Shown here: one piece after another, positions 1-7,333 of the stretch
Layout: each line of letters begins with the position of its first letter
How positions within the stretch are numbered: the stretch's first letter is position 1
Assembly: GCF_001463905.1 (NCBI RefSeq)
Contig: NZ_BBWR01000006.1
Location: 62,001-126,000 of the forward strand
Origin: Aureimonas frigidaquae
GTDB taxonomy: Bacteria; Pseudomonadota; Alphaproteobacteria; Rhizobiales; Rhizobiaceae
Length of the DNA: 64,000 bases
Direction of reading: 5' to 3'
The notes under the pieces: model-generated
What the model saw: the letters and a program-made list of their open reading frames with translations, nothing else
Databases searched by the model: none
What the model was told of the DNA's origin: nothing
Program-made: the position numbers and the translations under genes

Positions 1-36
1 GATCCACCCTCATACACCGCATTCGAAAGGCCCTGC

Positions 37-696
37 ATGCAGATTCTACCGGTCCTGGACCTGATGGGGGGCGTCGTCGTGCATGGCAGGGGCGGACGGC
101 GCGACAGCTACCGCCCGATCGCTTCACCCCTCGGCAGCGCCGAAGACGCTGCCGGCCTGGCGCGGGCATTGCTGCGCGAAGCCGACGCAGGAACCCTCTA
201 TGTGGCCGATCTCGACGCCATAGAGGGCAAGCCGCTGCAGATCGGCGCACTGACGGCGATCCGCGATGGAGTGCCGGCTGTGCAGCTCTGGGTGGATGGC
301 GGCTTCGCCGATCCGGCCGCCGCCCGGTCCCTGCCGCCGGGCCTGCGGCCGGTCTTCGGGTCGGAAAGCCTTCAGTCCGTCCCCTCCGCCTGGCCCCCGG
401 ACAGCATCCTGTCTCTCGACTTTGCCGGCGCGTGTTTTCGCGGGCCCGCCGAACTCCTGAACCATGCCGATACCTGGCCCTTCGACATCATCGTCATGAC
501 GCTGGCCGCCGTCGGCTCCGATGCGGGGCCCGACATGGCACGCATCGCCGATATCGTCCGGCGGGCCGGCGGCAGGCGCGTCTTCGCGGCCGGCGGCGTG
601 CGCAACCGGGAGGACCTCGCCGCCCTGCACGAGGCAGGATGCCACGGCGCCCTCGTCGCCAGCGCACTGCATGCCGGGCGTCTGCGTGGGCCTTGA
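37..696 (+). CDS. HisA-like TIM-barrel protein
   Basis: A 219-residue protein of the HisA/HisF family. The N-terminus carries the HisA signature of a beta strand followed by DLMGG, and a glycine-rich phosphate-binding turn (AAGGVRN) lies near residues 187-193. It is shorter than true HisA (about 240 residues) and no other his gene is in view. HisA-like paralogues of this kind occur near H4MPT/methanofuran gene clusters in methylotrophs and archaea, and a C1 cluster lies about 8 kb away, so a cofactor-biosynthesis role is an inference. The ATG has a GAAAGG ribosome-binding site just upstream. The true substrate is not determined by the sequence. Confidence 0.75.
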   Translation: MQILPVLDLMGGVVVHGRGGRRDSYRPIASPLGSAEDAAGLARALLREADAGTLYVADLDAIEGKPLQIGALTAIRDGVPAVQLWVDGGFADPAAARSLPPGLRPVFGSESLQSVPSAWPPDSILSLDFAGACFRGPAELLNHADTWPFDIIVMTLAAVGSDAGPDMARIADIVRRAGGRRVFAAGGVRNREDLAALHEAGCHGALVASALHAGRLRGP

Positions 697-909
697 AGCG
701 CGTCGCAGGCAGCTACGGGGCCGTCACCGACGTGCTATCAGCCAAACGAGATTGCAATGGTCCGGGAGCGCTGCCGGTCTCACCGGACGTATGCAGCGGC
801 CGACGGCCATTGCAAACCCGAAGGCTGAGACGGCCGGAAGGCTCCGCAGCGTTATCCTATCCTGCGACATGAGGTGGAATTCGACGTGGAGAATGATCGG
901 AAACAAGAA

Positions 910-991
910 GGGCCGGCACCCGGAGGCCCGACCCTTGCTTCGGTGTCTGCGGGGGGTGTAACCGGCGAAAGCCGGGCAGGGACTAATTCCC
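910..991 (+). ncRNA. Candidate structured RNA upstream of Abi-like HEPN gene
   Basis: Several compact helices are packed into about 80 bases directly before the Abi-like gene. A 5-bp stem pairs 910-914 with 925-929. A 5-bp stem closed by a GAAA tetraloop pairs 962-966 with 971-975. A 4-bp stem pairs 979-982 with 988-991. CTGC at 947-950 can pair with GCAG at 976-979, enclosing the GAAA hairpin, and GCACCC near 916-921 can pair with GGGTGT near 954-959 as a pseudoknot. Structured RNAs (the abiF RNA motif) have been described next to abiF-like genes. I assign this element by position and structure only; no covariance search was possible. Confidence 0.5.
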
Positions 992-1047
992 ACAGCGCAT
1001 GCATGACTTATATGGCCTGCGATGCCAGGATTCAAGACCGGGTGCAT

Positions 1048-1752
1048 ATGGCCGATGCCGTGTGCCAGCGGGTTGGCGCTACGATTTCCCCTCCACGGTT
1101 GTCCTGGTATATGCAACAGGCAAACGGCGACATACGGCTGGCAATCCGGCTGTATGCGTGGAATACGGCGGTGGCTGGTGCATTGCTTCCCACGTTGCAT
1201 CAGACGGAAGTCGCAATCAGGAATTTCGCAGTCCGCCGTTTGAGATCCAGGTATGGCAAAGGCTGGTACCAAAGCTTGACGCTGGAGCGTCGGCTGGGAA
1301 AGACGCCACTTGCTGCCGAACTCCGCGTGTTGGTCACCAGGGCCGAGGCCTTGAAGCAGTCCCACAGTGTTGCGGATCAAATCACGAGTGACCTCACTTT
1401 CGGCTTTTGGGTGAAGCTTTTCACGAAGTCTTTTCACTCCGACCTATGGCTGGCGCAGTTTCATACGATGAGCGCGTCGATGCCTCGATCCATGACCGTC
1501 GATCGACTGCATGCCGGGGTCGATTTCGTTCGCACGTTCCGAAACAATGTTGCGCATCACAAGAACATCGTCCGTGGTCCTGTCGAAGCTCACTACGAAC
1601 GCACGCTTGAGGTTCTTGGCTGGTTTTGCAAGGACACTGCGCAGCTCGCGCGGGACACTGCGACGTTCCCCGCGATCTGGGCGTGCTGCCCCGTTCGGAT
1701 AGGCATGGCGGAGGTGGGAACTGCCGCGGGACATGCACGCCCGGGAGTATGA
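1048..1752 (+). CDS. Abi-like (Abi_2/AbiF-type) HEPN protein
   Basis: A 234-residue protein with the Abi_2 family layout: a PRLSWYM motif near the start, then RLAIRLYAWN, then a TEVAIRNF segment. A HEPN-type R-x4-H motif (R165 to H170, in FRNNVAHH) marks the likely RNase centre. Family members are abortive-infection or toxin-like proteins. The frame is open from a GTG at 874, but that would place the start inside the structured upstream segment. ATG at 1048 fits the family N-terminus; ATG 1003 and GTG 1042 are alternatives, and no site has a strong ribosome-binding sequence. Base composition is visibly less GC-rich than the neighbours, which suggests transfer. Confidence 0.78.
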   Translation: MADAVCQRVGATISPPRLSWYMQQANGDIRLAIRLYAWNTAVAGALLPTLHQTEVAIRNFAVRRLRSRYGKGWYQSLTLERRLGKTPLAAELRVLVTRAEALKQSHSVADQITSDLTFGFWVKLFTKSFHSDLWLAQFHTMSASMPRSMTVDRLHAGVDFVRTFRNNVAHHKNIVRGPVEAHYERTLEVLGWFCKDTAQLARDTATFPAIWACCPVRIGMAEVGTAAGHARPGV

Positions 1753-1850
1753 TCCGGGCGAGGGCCGGTGGCCGAACCAGAGGGGTGCCTTCTGGCCGAC
1801 ATATGCAAAAGAGCACGAACGGCTCAACCCTCGGGCGCCAACGGAATAAA

Positions 1851-1879
1851 TTGCCTTTTTAATACATGGATTTTGTAGA
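1851..1879 (+). promoter_or_regulatory. Possible promoter of the redoxin-flavoprotein operon
   Basis: An AT-rich island breaks the otherwise GC-rich sequence just before the redoxin gene. TTGCCT at 1851-1856 followed by a 17-base spacer and TGTAGA at 1874-1879 could be a sigma-70-type pair, although the -10 match is weak. No operator could be identified. Confidence 0.3.
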
Positions 1880-1912
1880 CTAATTGCGGGTGTCTCAGAT
1901 TGGAGGATCCGC

Positions 1913-2500
1913 ATGCCCAAAACCGAATCCAGCGCGATCGCCCTCGGCAGCCCGGCGCCCGACTTCGTCCTGTCGGCACCGGACGGACGCACCGTCCGGC
2001 TGGCCGATTATGACGGCACGCCGGCGCTTCTGGTCGCCTTCATTTCGAACCGCTGTCCCTTCGTTCTTCTGATCCGGGAGGAGTTCGCCGCCTTCGCGCG
2101 CGACTATGCGCAAAAGGGCCTGGCCGTCCTGGCAATCAACGCCAACGATCCGGTCGCCCATCCCGAGGAATCGCTCGAGCGGGTGGCCGCGGAAAGCCGG
2201 GAACAGGGTTACGCCTTCGCCTATGTGAAGGACACGACGCAGGAGGTCGCGCGGGCGTTCAATGCTGCCTGCACGCCGGAGTTCTTCCTGTACGACAAGG
2301 ATCGGCGCCTGGCCTATCACGGCCAGTTCGACGATGCCCGGCCGGGCAGCGACCGCCCCGTCACGGGCGCGGATTTGCGCGCCGCGGCGGATGCGGTGCT
2401 GAGTCTCCGGCCGGTGCCGGGGGAGCAGCGCCCCTCCATCGGCTGCAACATCAAATGGGCGCCGGGGTCCACGCCGGCCTCCGTGTCCGACGCCGCCTGA
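1913..2500 (+). CDS. Thioredoxin-like redoxin (AhpC/TSA-type)
   Basis: A 195-residue cytoplasmic thioredoxin-fold protein. The N-terminal GSPAPDFVL motif is typical of AhpC/TSA redoxins. A likely peroxidatic cysteine is C48 (in NRCPFV), with a second cysteine at C120 (AACTPEFF) and a third at C178 in a SIGCNIKW motif that is characteristic of this subgroup of uncharacterised redoxins. The start has a GGAGG ribosome-binding site at about 1902. It lies 11 bases before the flavoprotein gene, so it is probably the first gene of that operon and may supply or receive thiol-based electrons. Substrate unknown. Confidence 0.85.
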   Translation: MPKTESSAIALGSPAPDFVLSAPDGRTVRLADYDGTPALLVAFISNRCPFVLLIREEFAAFARDYAQKGLAVLAINANDPVAHPEESLERVAAESREQGYAFAYVKDTTQEVARAFNAACTPEFFLYDKDRRLAYHGQFDDARPGSDRPVTGADLRAAADAVLSLRPVPGEQRPSIGCNIKWAPGSTPASVSDAA

Positions 2501-2511
2501 AGGACAGCTCC

Positions 2512-4185
2512 ATGCCGACCATCGACCAGACGAAGGGACGACCGCGCCGGCCCGCCCCCGCGCCCCGGCGTGACGCCGGCGGCGATGAGGCAGCGTTCGC
2601 CTGCGACGTTCTCGTGGTCGGGGGAGGGCCGGCGGCCGCCTGGGCGGCGCTGTCCGCGGCAGAGACGGGCGCCAAAGTCATACTGGCCGACAAGGGCTAT
2701 TTCGGCACCAGCGGCGCTACCGCCCCGTCCAACACGGGTACATGGTGCGTCCCGCCGGGGGACGGGCGCGGCCCTGCCGTCGATGCCCGTTGGAAGCGCA
2801 CGGCCGGCCTTGGCGACCGGCGGTGGATGCTGCGCTGCGTCGACCAGTGCTTCGAGAACCTGTCGCGGCTGGTGGAATGGGGCTACCCGTTCCCGAGCGA
2901 TGATGGCGGCAATCTCTATGTCGCCAATCTGCGCGGGCCGGACTACATGCGCTTCATGCGCGCCCGGGTGAAGGCTGCCGGCGTGCAGATGCTGGATCAT
3001 CACCCTGTGCTGGAGCTTCTGGCCGACGGCGCGGCCGTTGCCGGCGCGGCGGGCTTTAACCGCCGGACCGGCGCGGCCTTCCGGGTGGAGGCCGGCGGCA
3101 CCGTCCTGGCCACGGGCGGCTGCGCCTTCTTCGAGCGTATCCTCGGCGGCACCGGGCTGACGGGGGATGGCTATCTCTTCGCATCGGAAGCCGGGGCGGC
3201 CCTGTCCGGCATGGAGTTCAGCGGCAAGTACACGCTGGCGCCGCGCGGCTCTTCCCTCAACAAGGGCCTGCCCTTCCGCTGGGCGAGCTTCTACCGCGCG
3301 GACGGCGCGCCGCTCCTGGACCGGGATGGCACGAGGGTGACCAACGGGATCGGCAGCGCCGAGCGGACCATCGTGGAGGCGCTGATCGAAGGCCCCGTTC
3401 TGGCGCGGCTCGACCTTGCGGAGCCGCAGATTGCAGAGGCGCTGCGCCGGGGCCAGCCCAATTGCTTCGTGCCCTATGAACGCATGCAGATCGACCCGTT
3501 CCGCGATCTCTTCCCCGTGGAGATGAAGTACGAGGGCACCATTCGTGGAACGGGCGGCATACGCCTGACCACCTCCGACTGTTCGGTCGGCGTGCCCGGC
3601 CTCTTTGCTGCGGGCGATGCCGCCTCGCGCGAGAATGTCACCGGCGGCGTGTCCGGTGGCGGCGCGGTCAACGCGTCCTGGGCCATGGCGAGCGGCTGGT
3701 GGGCCGGCCGGGGAGCTGCCGTCGGCGCGGCGCGGCGCCGCCCGGCGCAGGGCCGGCTTTCGCCGCTCGGCCAGGCCGGCCTGCGCCCGAAGGGGCCTGC
3801 GCAGCCGGTGGATCTTGCCGCCTGCGTCGCCCGGGTGCGGGGCCAGATCGTCCCTCTGGAGCGCAATTACCGGCGCTCGGCGCAAACGCTGGCCGAGGGC
3901 GAAGCCGTCACGGCCGGCGTCTGGGAGGAACTTGCCCGGCATCTTGCCCCCGCACCGGCCGACAGGCTCATCGCGCGGGAGACGGTGGCCGTCACCCATG
4001 CGGCACGCTGTGTCCTGGCGGCGGCGCAATTGCGCACCGAAACGCGGGGCGCGCACCGCCGGGCGGACTTTCCGCAGGAGGACGAAGCGCTGCAGCGGCG
4101 CATCGTCGTGTCGGGGCAGGGGCACGTCGTTGCGGCCTTCGACGCCGCCGAGCCGTCCGACCGGCTGGAAGGGATCGCCTCATGA
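2512..4185 (+). CDS. FAD-dependent oxidoreductase, AprA/fumarate reductase flavoprotein-like
   Basis: A 557-residue flavoprotein with a Rossmann FAD motif (VVGGGPAAAWAA) near residue 30. A GGTGLTGDGYLFASEAGA segment resembles the FrdA/SdhA/AprA family, and a late GLFAAGDAA motif completes the FAD site. It is somewhat shorter than dissimilatory APS reductase alpha (about 620 residues). ATG 2512 was chosen over an earlier in-frame start because GAAGGA lies just upstream and the earlier start would run into the redoxin gene. Its stop overlaps the ferredoxin start (ATGA), so the two are translationally coupled and probably form a complex like AprA-AprB. Its position before a sulfonate-type transporter suggests a role in organosulfur or similar assimilation; this is inference. 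Confidence 0.85.
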   Translation: MPTIDQTKGRPRRPAPAPRRDAGGDEAAFACDVLVVGGGPAAAWAALSAAETGAKVILADKGYFGTSGATAPSNTGTWCVPPGDGRGPAVDARWKRTAGLGDRRWMLRCVDQCFENLSRLVEWGYPFPSDDGGNLYVANLRGPDYMRFMRARVKAAGVQMLDHHPVLELLADGAAVAGAAGFNRRTGAAFRVEAGGTVLATGGCAFFERILGGTGLTGDGYLFASEAGAALSGMEFSGKYTLAPRGSSLNKGLPFRWASFYRADGAPLLDRDGTRVTNGIGSAERTIVEALIEGPVLARLDLAEPQIAEALRRGQPNCFVPYERMQIDPFRDLFPVEMKYEGTIRGTGGIRLTTSDCSVGVPGLFAAGDAASRENVTGGVSGGGAVNASWAMASGWWAGRGAAVGAARRRPAQGRLSPLGQAGLRPKGPAQPVDLAACVARVRGQIVPLERNYRRSAQTLAEGEAVTAGVWEELARHLAPAPADRLIARETVAVTHAARCVLAAAQLRTETRGAHRRADFPQEDEALQRRIVVSGQGHVVAAFDAAEPSDRLEGIAS

Positions 4186-4511
4186 TCGAGCTCGTCTCCG
4201 AAGAGCGCTGTATCCGCTGCGACATCTGCGAGCGCGTCTGCCCCGCCTTCGTCTTCGACCGCGACGAGACGGGCCTGCCCGTCATCGCGCGGCAGGATGC
4301 CTGCCAGACCTGCTTCCTGTGCGAAATCTACTGCCCCACCGACGCCCTCTACGTGGCCGAGCACGCCCATGGCCCGGTCGCGGTGGACGCCGCGGCCATC
4401 GAGGCGGCGGGGCTGTTCGGAAGCTATGCCCGTGCATTGGGCTGGCGGCGCGGACGCGCCGACGGCACGCGTGACGACCCGACCCACCGCCTGCGCAGCG
4501 CGCAGGGCTGA
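4182..4511 (+). CDS. 2[4Fe-4S] ferredoxin, AprB-like partner
   Basis: A 109-residue iron-sulfur protein. Two full CxxCxxCxxxCP motifs are visible: CIRCDICERVCP near residues 10-21 and CQTCFLCEIYCP near residues 44-55. They predict two [4Fe-4S] clusters. The start overlaps the flavoprotein stop by 4 bases. The pairing of a fumarate-reductase-like flavoprotein with a small diferric-cluster ferredoxin resembles AprBA, so it most likely delivers electrons to, or removes them from, that flavoprotein. Residues 60-109 are an extension of no recognised function. Confidence 0.88.
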   Translation: MIELVSEERCIRCDICERVCPAFVFDRDETGLPVIARQDACQTCFLCEIYCPTDALYVAEHAHGPVAVDAAAIEAAGLFGSYARALGWRRGRADGTRDDPTHRLRSAQG

Positions 4512-4534
4512 CCAAAGCCTGAAGGACCCGCATC

Positions 4535-5371
4535 ATGGAACGGATCGCCGTCCGCCACCTTCGCAAGACCTTCCAGCTGAAGGCCGGACAGAGCGTCCTG
4601 TCCGATGGCCGCCGGACCGACCGCGTGCCGGTCCTGTCCGGGGTGGACCTGACTGTTCGGCGGGGTGAGTTCGTCACGCTCGTCGGGCCGTCCGGCAGCG
4701 GCAAATCCGTGCTTCTGGACGTAATTGCCGGGCTGACGGAACCCACCTCCGGCACCACCGAGATCGACGGCCAGACCGTGACCCGGCCGCACCCGAAGAC
4801 GGCTTACGTCTTCCAGCAATATGCGCTCTTTCCCTGGCGCACCGCGCTCGGCAACGTCGAATATGCGCTCGAGGTGCGCAACGTTCCCGCCCGCGAGCGT
4901 CGCGAAAAGGCGCGCTACTTCCTGGACCTGTTCGGGCTGCGCGGCTTCGAGGACCGGTTCCCCTCGCAGCTGTCGGGCGGGATGCAGCAGCGCGTCGCCA
5001 TCGCCCGCGCCCTGTCGGGCGATCCGGAAGTGCTCCTGATGGACGAGCCCTTCGCCGCGCTCGACGCCCAGACGCGTGACATCCTGCAATCGGAACTGCT
5101 GCGCATCTGGGAAACGATCGGAACCACGGTCGTCTTCGTCACCCATTCGATCGACGAGGCGATCTTCCTGGCCGACCGGATCGTCGTGATGACGGCCCGT
5201 CCGGCCAGCGTGAAGGAGATCATCCCGGTCGATCTGCCGCGCCCGCGCCCGAACGATCTGCGCAACACGCCGGACTTCAACGCCTATCGCGCCCGCGTGT
5301 GGGAAGCGCTGCGGGACGAGGTGCGCAAGGCGCAGGGCGACTGGTCCCTGGCCTCCGCCTACGCCCATTGA
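4535..5371 (+). CDS. ABC transporter ATPase, SsuB/TauB/NrtD type
   Basis: A 278-residue ATPase of the nitrate/sulfonate/bicarbonate importer family. It has Walker A GPSGSGKS near residue 53, a Q-loop (FQQYALFPW), the signature LSGGMQQR, Walker B VLLMDEPF and a switch histidine in VTHSIDEA. It lies 23 bases after the ferredoxin gene and 10 before the permease. The family imports sulfonates, taurine, nitrate, thiamine precursors or related compounds, so the substrate cannot be fixed from the ATPase alone. Confidence 0.92.
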   Translation: MERIAVRHLRKTFQLKAGQSVLSDGRRTDRVPVLSGVDLTVRRGEFVTLVGPSGSGKSVLLDVIAGLTEPTSGTTEIDGQTVTRPHPKTAYVFQQYALFPWRTALGNVEYALEVRNVPARERREKARYFLDLFGLRGFEDRFPSQLSGGMQQRVAIARALSGDPEVLLMDEPFAALDAQTRDILQSELLRIWETIGTTVVFVTHSIDEAIFLADRIVVMTARPASVKEIIPVDLPRPRPNDLRNTPDFNAYRARVWEALRDEVRKAQGDWSLASAYAH

Positions 5372-5381
5372 GGAGAGACCC

Positions 5382-6236
5382 ATGACCTATGTTTCCGCCA
5401 AACTCCCGCAGGGCCGCACCGTGGGGCCAACTGCGCAGGCCTCGGGAAGCACGGTCCGGCTTCGGCGGCGGCTCCTGCGCCTTGGCATCGGCCTGCCGGC
5501 GCTGCTCGCCCTTGCCCTTCTGTGGGAAATCGCGCCGCGTGCCGGTTGGATCAACGCGCTCTTCTTTCCGCCGCTAAGCCGCGTTCTTGCGGCCCTGGGC
5601 GAGATGCTGGCCAGCGGGACCATCGCCGAACATATCGGCATCAGCCTGCAGCGCGCGGCGCTGGGCTTTCTCCTGGCCGTTGCGAGTGCGGTTCCGCTCG
5701 GCCTTCTGATGGGCCGCTATCCGCCCTTCGAGCGCATGAGCGATCTTCTGGTCCAGACATTGCGCAACACCTCGCAATTCGCGCTGATGCCCGTTTTCAT
5801 CCTGGTCCTGGGGATCGGCGAGGCGTCCAAGATCGCCATCACCTTCTATGCGGCCTTCTTCTTCCTGCTCATCAATACGATCGTCGGCGTCAAATCCGTC
5901 GATCCGCTGCTTCTGAAGGCGGCCCGCTCGATGGGAACGTCGGACTGGGACCTCTTCGTCAAAGTGATCCTTCCCTCCGCCGTTCCCTCCATCGTCGCCG
6001 GAGCGCGGCTCGGCGTGAAGACGTCGCTCTTCTCCGTCATCGCCGCCGAGATGCTGGCCGCCCAGTCCGGCATCGGCTTCCTGATCCAGCATTCATCGCT
6101 GATGCTGGAAACCGACCGCATGTATGCCGGCATCCTGACGCTGACGGCGGTCGGCCTGGCGCTGAACTACGCCCTCGTCGCCATGGAGGCCCGCGCCACG
6201 CGCTGGCGCAGCGCCGATGGCGACATGCCCGCCTGA
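5382..6236 (+). CDS. ABC transporter permease, SsuC/TauC type
   Basis: A 284-residue inner-membrane permease of the BPD_transp_1 family, with about six hydrophobic helices after a 30-residue cytoplasmic lead. The EAA-type loop is around residues 185-205 (KAARSMGTSDWDLFVKV), as in SsuC and TauC. The start has an AGGAGAG ribosome-binding site. It sits between the ATPase and the binding-protein gene in the same operon and forms the translocation pore of that importer. Confidence 0.9.
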   Translation: MTYVSAKLPQGRTVGPTAQASGSTVRLRRRLLRLGIGLPALLALALLWEIAPRAGWINALFFPPLSRVLAALGEMLASGTIAEHIGISLQRAALGFLLAVASAVPLGLLMGRYPPFERMSDLLVQTLRNTSQFALMPVFILVLGIGEASKIAITFYAAFFFLLINTIVGVKSVDPLLLKAARSMGTSDWDLFVKVILPSAVPSIVAGARLGVKTSLFSVIAAEMLAAQSGIGFLIQHSSLMLETDRMYAGILTLTAVGLALNYALVAMEARATRWRSADGDMPA

Positions 6237-6279
6237 CGCCCCCCGATCCTCTTCCAACAGAACACGAAAGGTCCTGCCC

Positions 6280-7311
6280 ATGCTCCGCAACCGCCTGTCC
6301 CGCCGCGACTTCGCCCGTTTGACAGCCGCCGTTATCGTCCTCGGCGCCGCCGTCATCGGCACCCCGTCCCTTGCCCAGGAAGAGAAGCCCGAGGTCATTC
6401 GCATCGGCTCGACCGCGCCGGGGCATCTGAAGTTCATCCTGTTCCGCAACCAGAAGCTCCTGGAGAAGGAGTTTGCGGCCGATGGCATCCCGGTCGAGCT
6501 CACCACCTTCGACGGCGGCTCGGCCGCGTCGGTGGCGCTCGGCTCCGGCGCGATCGATCTGACCTATATCGGCAACAACCCCTCGCTCCGGCTGGGCGCA
6601 AGCGGGGCGGACGTCAAGCTCATCGGCCTGTCGAGCTGGGTCCCGTCCAACGAGACGCTCGTCCTCGTGCGGCCGGATTCCGACATCAAGACCCTTGCCG
6701 ATCTGAAGGGCAAGCGCGTGGCCTACCTGTCCGGCACGGTGCGGCATTCCACCTTCGCCAAGGCGCTGGAGGCGGAGGGCGTCTCGCTGGACGCGGTGGA
6801 GAGCCTCAATATCGGCATCGAGAATTCCGGCCCCGCGCTGGTGCGGGGCGATATCGATGCCATCGTCGAAAGCACCGGATCGGCCACCAAGCTGGTCGAA
6901 GCGGGGCAGGCGCGGGTCCTCTTCGATGCGGGCGTATCCGGCCGCCCGGAATGGGCCGTCCCGCATCTGATCAGCGTGAACGGCGATTTCGCCCGGCGCT
7001 ACCCGAAGATCGTCGAGCGCATCCTGGCGGTGGATATCGCGGCCGCGCGCTGGGCGGATGCCCATCGCGACGAGACGATCGACATCTTCGTCAAGGAAAC
7101 CGGCAACAGCCCCCAGGCGGCCCGCGCCACCTATGCGGACGGCAGGTTCTACCAGGATCCCGAGATCACGCCCGAAGCCATCGCGGCCCTGAAGGGCGAG
7201 GAAGCCTTCATGGCGAAGGCGGGGCTGCTGAAGGGCTCGGTCGATTACGATAGATGGGTGGACACCCGTTTCGAGCGTGCGGCGCGCCAGTCCCTGGCCG
7301 CCACCAACTGA
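6280..7311 (+). CDS. ABC transporter substrate-binding protein, SsuA-like
   Basis: A 343-residue periplasmic binding protein of the SsuA/NMT1 family. The N-terminus has a twin-arginine-type signal (LSRRDFARL followed by a hydrophobic stretch ending at SLAQ), so Tat export is likely. The mature start (VIRIGSTAPGHLKFIL) and the internal GAIDLTYIGNNP and DLKGKRVAY motifs are typical of aliphatic-sulfonate binding proteins. ATG 6280 was chosen because GAAAGG lies upstream and the signal peptide begins there. It completes the importer of this operon. The ligand is not proven; sulfonate is the usual annotation. Confidence 0.88.
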   Translation: MLRNRLSRRDFARLTAAVIVLGAAVIGTPSLAQEEKPEVIRIGSTAPGHLKFILFRNQKLLEKEFAADGIPVELTTFDGGSAASVALGSGAIDLTYIGNNPSLRLGASGADVKLIGLSSWVPSNETLVLVRPDSDIKTLADLKGKRVAYLSGTVRHSTFAKALEAEGVSLDAVESLNIGIENSGPALVRGDIDAIVESTGSATKLVEAGQARVLFDAGVSGRPEWAVPHLISVNGDFARRYPKIVERILAVDIAAARWADAHRDETIDIFVKETGNSPQAARATYADGRFYQDPEITPEAIAALKGEEAFMAKAGLLKGSVDYDRWVDTRFERAARQSLAATN

Positions 7312-7333
7312 CCGCTTTCGAAGCCAGCCTCCC

